Assembly (NCBI RefSeq): GCF_000761215.1
Contig: NZ_CP009438.1
Location: forward strand, 186,001-250,000
From: Streptomyces glaucescens
GTDB taxonomy: Bacteria; Actinomycetota; Actinomycetes; Streptomycetales; Streptomycetaceae
Direction: 5' to 3'
DNA length: 64,000 bases
A program made the translations under genes and the position numbers. Positions 61,180 through 64,000 of this stretch are shown here, piece after piece (positions within the stretch are counted from its first letter, which is position 1; each line of letters starts with the position of its first letter). A model generated the notes under the pieces. It ran no database searches and was not told the origin of the DNA. It saw nothing but the letters and a program-made list of their open reading frames with translations.

Positions 61180-64000
61180 GTGCACATCATCACCTTCTCC
61201 TTCGAGTGCGGCGGCTTCGACAACCGGCTGATGCGCGGCGGGCTGTCCCCGCTCGTGTGGAACCTCTCGCGCGCGTACGCCGCGCGCGGTCACCGCGTCT
61301 CGCTGGTCACCCCCGCGCACGGTCACCTGCCGGCCCTGCGGGAGCGGTTCGACGTACGGGAACTCGACTACCGCGACGAGCACACGGTGCCGCTGGTGCT
61401 GGACCCCAAGGTGTGGCCGGACCAGCCCGCCGGGACCGGCCTGTCCCTGGACACCCGCGCCCATCTGCTGCGCCTGGACGGCGTCGACGTGTACCTGCTG
61501 TCCGACGCCTTCCTGGACCTGCTGCCGGACCGGCTCTACCCGCCCCCGGCGTTCGAGGGCCGGGACCTGGCGCACGCCAAGCCGCTGGTCTTCCAGGTCG
61601 GCGGGCTGCGCTTCCTCCAGCGTCACCTCGGGGACGGCCCGGCGATCGTGCACGGCTTCGAGCCCTACTACCACTACCTGCTGCCCGCGGTCCTCGCCGA
61701 GGACGACCGCTTCCGGACGGTGAGCACGGTCGCGGCCAACGCCCCCGTCACCCAGAAGGTGTACCGGCCGCAGGTGGAACGGCTCCTGGAGCTGTTCGGG
61801 GTGCGGGGCCCCGACCTGGACGCGCTGGACGGGCCGGCGCCCGCCGAGGACTCCCCCATGGCGACCGTGGCCCGGGCCCTGGCCGGCACGCGGATGCACG
61901 TCGAGTACGGCCCGGACCACGTGGGCGTGTTCCCGCTGGTCGTCGCCGGGGCGGATCTCGTCGACTTCGTGTCCTCCGGTCAGCGCGACCACTACGTCAC
62001 CTGGCAGGACACGCCCTTCGAAGCCCTCTTCCGGTCCCTGCCCGTGTCCCGGCGGCTGCGTGAACGGCCGGACCGGCTGCTGGCCGGCGGCTGCGGCATC
62101 TCCGACAGCTGGCTGGCGCGCGACCCGGGGGCGGTGGACCGCGCCGCGGTGCGCCGGTCGCTCGGCCTGACGGTGCCCGGCCCGGTCTTCTACCACGCCG
62201 CCCGCTACGCGGTGCACCACAAGGGGCAGCTGGAGCTGATGCGGGCCGTGCGGGAGGTGCTGGCCGACGATCCGGAGGTCGGCTTCGTGATCCGCTGCGC
62301 GACCGGGGGAGGCGGTGACGCTCCGGCCGTGGCGGCCAACGCCGCGTTCCAGCGACTGGCCGACCGGTATCCGGGCCGGCTCTACCTGGACTGGCGGCTC
62401 GCCGACGAGGACACCCTGTTCGCCCAGGCGGCCTGCGCCGACTTCTGCGTCTTCCCCTCGAAGTTCGAACTGGACGGCTTCCTGATCGCCCAGGCCGAGG
62501 CGATGGCCTGCGGCGCGGTGCCCATCGCCACCGCCCAGCGGGTGACCTCCCACTTCGGGCACCAGCGTCCCCTCGGCGATCCGGCGGCGACCGGCTTCTC
62601 GGTGCCGGGTTCCTTCCGGGACGACGACGCGGGCCTGGCCCGCGCCCTCGCGGAGCGAATACGCGAGGCCGCGACGGTCTTCCGTACGGAGCCGGACACC
62701 TACGCCCGGCTGTCGCGCAACGCCCGCCGCCTCGCCCGCTCGTTCACCTGGGCCCGCAGCGCGGACCTGCGCCTGACCGCCTACGACCGGCTGTGGCGCG
62801 GCGAGCGTGCGCAGCCCACGGCCGGCGAACTGGTGGAGTGGGGCTGGCTGGAGGCGCTGCCCCCCGCCGCCCTTGCCGGGCACCGCGACCTGATCGTGCG
62901 CGCGGCGACGGAACGCGGTGACGACCTCGCCCTCGCCCGCGCTCTCGGGTGCGGCACGGACGAACTGGAACCGGACACCTGGGAGCGGCTGTTCGCGTCG
63001 GCCCACGACCGTGGGGATTTCGTCCGCTGCGCCGAACTGGCCCGCCGGGCGGGCCGGCCCGACCTGCAGGCCCGCCTGGCGAACCGGTTCCGCGTCTTCG
63101 GCGGTCCGGACGGCACCTGGCGGGTGCGGTACACGCATCCGCGGGCGGACCGGGTCGAGCTGGTGGCCGAGGCGTCCCCGGCGGCGCCCGGCGCCGGTCC
63201 GGACGCGGCCGCGGCCGCGGCCGCCGAGGGGACGCCCGGCCCGCTGGAGTCGGCCACCGAGACCCTCGCCTCCGACGAACCGGCTCCCGCACCCGGCGGC
63301 GCCGTCCTGCGGCCGCTCGCCGCGGACGGCCGCGGAGGGTTCTCGGGGACGCTGGACGGGCCGCCCGTCGCGAGCCACGCCGTGGCCATGGTGACCCTGC
63401 GCTCCGGCCGGGTCGTCTGGGACGCCGTACCGACCCGGGCACCGGCGTTCCGGCTGGTGGCGACCGACCTGGACGGCACCCTGCTGCGCAGCGACCTGAC
63501 GGTGTCCGCCCGCACCCGGCGCGCCCTGGAGCGGGTCGCCGCGGCCGGCGCCCACCACCTGGTGGTCACCGGCCGGCCGGCGGTGGCCTGCCGGCACCTG
63601 CTCGGCACCCTCGGCTACCGGGGGCTGGCCGTCTGCGGCCAGGGCGCGCAGCTGTACGACGCCGGCGCCGACCGACTGCTGTCCTCGCAGTCCCTGGACC
63701 GCGACCTGGCCCGCGACGTCGTCGCGAAGGTCGAGGCGGAACTCGGCCCGGTCGAACTCGGCATCGTCACCTCGCCGCCGGAGAGCCGGTTCAAGGTCAC
63801 CCCGGCCTTCGGCGAGCGGGTCCGGCACGGCTGGGACGTGACCGCCGACCGGGAGCTGCTGTGGAGCGCGCCCATCGACAAGCTGATCCTGCACCACCCG
63901 GACGTCGACGAGGACCGGCTGGCCGCCGTCACCCGGCGGCTGACGGGCGGCGAGGTGACCGTCGTGCACTCGGTCAAGGGCATGGTGGAGGTCCTGCCCG
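61180..64000 (+). CDS. Glycosyltransferase fused to a HAD phosphatase (AcbI-like plus phosphatase), 3' end outside window
   Basis: At least 940 codons, open at the right edge. GTG at 61180 follows GAGGGG, 11 nt after the kinase stop. Residues 1-~740 are a paralogue of the first [62 protein letters not shown] and [24 protein letters not shown]. An Ala-rich linker follows (~675-700). From ~756 a HAD Cof-type phosphatase begins, with the nucleophile loop VATDLDGTLL and motif II VVTGRP. Such a fusion could add the acarviose unit to maltose and remove the 7-phosphate in one protein. Confidence 0.85.
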   Translation, partial: MHIITFSFECGGFDNRLMRGGLSPLVWNLSRAYAARGHRVSLVTPAHGHLPALRERFDVRELDYRDEHTVPLVLDPKVWPDQPAGTGLSLDTRAHLLRLDGVDVYLLSDAFLDLLPDRLYPPPAFEGRDLAHAKPLVFQVGGLRFLQRHLGDGPAIVHGFEPYYHYLLPAVLAEDDRFRTVSTVAANAPVTQKVYRPQVERLLELFGVRGPDLDALDGPAPAEDSPMATVARALAGTRMHVEYGPDHVGVFPLVVAGADLVDFVSSGQRDHYVTWQDTPFEALFRSLPVSRRLRERPDRLLAGGCGISDSWLARDPGAVDRAAVRRSLGLTVPGPVFYHAARYAVHHKGQLELMRAVREVLADDPEVGFVIRCATGGGGDAPAVAANAAFQRLADRYPGRLYLDWRLADEDTLFAQAACADFCVFPSKFELDGFLIAQAEAMACGAVPIATAQRVTSHFGHQRPLGDPAATGFSVPGSFRDDDAGLARALAERIREAATVFRTEPDTYARLSRNARRLARSFTWARSADLRLTAYDRLWRGERAQPTAGELVEWGWLEALPPAALAGHRDLIVRAATERGDDLALARALGCGTDELEPDTWERLFASAHDRGDFVRCAELARRAGRPDLQARLANRFRVFGGPDGTWRVRYTHPRADRVELVAEASPAAPGAGPDAAAAAAAEGTPGPLESATETLASDEPAPAPGGAVLRPLAADGRGGFSGTLDGPPVASHAVAMVTLRSGRVVWDAVPTRAPAFRLVATDLDGTLLRSDLTVSARTRRALERVAAAGAHHLVVTGRPAVACRHLLGTLGYRGLAVCGQGAQLYDAGADRLLSSQSLDRDLARDVVAKVEAELGPVELGIVTSPPESRFKVTPAFGERVRHGWDVTADRELLWSAPIDKLILHHPDVDEDRLAAVTRRLTGGEVTVVHSVKGMVEVLP

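Overview
The window is Streptomyces-type DNA: very high GC, strong third-position GC bias, GTG starts, stop/start overlaps of the GTGA/ATGA kind, Tat-type and lipoprotein signals, a LacI-controlled maltose operon of the Streptomyces kind, and rare TTA (bldA) codons. No rRNA, tRNA, CRISPR array, insertion sequence or plasmid feature was seen.

Layout. 1-5,000 holds an orphan cytochrome c oxidase subunit I gene (ctaD) coupled to a small membrane protein, a membrane Ser/Thr kinase and a DinB-like protein. 5,000-8,500 holds a secreted protein made only of two starch-binding CBM20 domains, a VOC protein, a small membrane protein and a Tat-exported serine hydrolase. 8,500-18,400 is an apparent minus-strand operon: a 2,867-residue secreted RHS toxin with a C-terminal nuclease, its SUKH immunity protein behind an 18-bp perfect hairpin, and a signal-peptidase-like membrane protein that lacks both catalytic residues. 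18,750-20,400 holds an MmpS-like protein and a peptidoglycan-recognition amidase.

20,500-31,800 is a compact minus-strand biosynthetic operon with no condensation domain: a DRE-TIM aldolase, a fumarylacetoacetase-family enzyme, an A-PCP protein, an asparagine-synthetase-like enzyme, a stand-alone adenylation enzyme, a free carrier protein, a P450, two type II thioesterases and a permease. It looks like a carrier-tethered amino-acid tailoring pathway; I do not recognise the product.

32,400-49,300 is a starch/maltose block: a tendamistat-type proteinaceous amylase inhibitor, two tandem paralogous GH13 amylases with pullulanase-type accessory domains, a CBM20 alpha-amylase, a LacI regulator coupled to an alpha-glucosidase, the MalEFG importer, and a divergent MalR.

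49,300-64,000 (open at the right edge) matches the gene set of acarbose/acarviostatin-type pseudo-oligosaccharide clusters: RmlA and RmlB; then, divergently, a class III aminotransferase (AcbV-like), an ABC exporter (AcbWXY-like), a maltokinase/aminoglycoside-phosphotransferase-like kinase (AcbU-like), a GT (AcbS-like), a GlgC-like nucleotidyltransferase (AcbR-like), a PfkB kinase (AcbK-like) and a second GT fused to a HAD phosphatase (AcbI plus phosphatase). The cyclitol-forming genes (AcbC/M/L/N/O type) are not in the window and would be expected to the right.

Working model: a starch-dwelling streptomycete secretes amylases, imports maltodextrins through MalEFG, and next to these genes encodes two chemically different classes of alpha-amylase inhibitor. 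A 24-nt element (19/24 identical) is shared by the CBM20-amylase promoter and the rmlA/aminotransferase promoter, and TTA codons sit at the beginning of several lead genes. This points to joint control by a maltose-type LacI regulator and by bldA.
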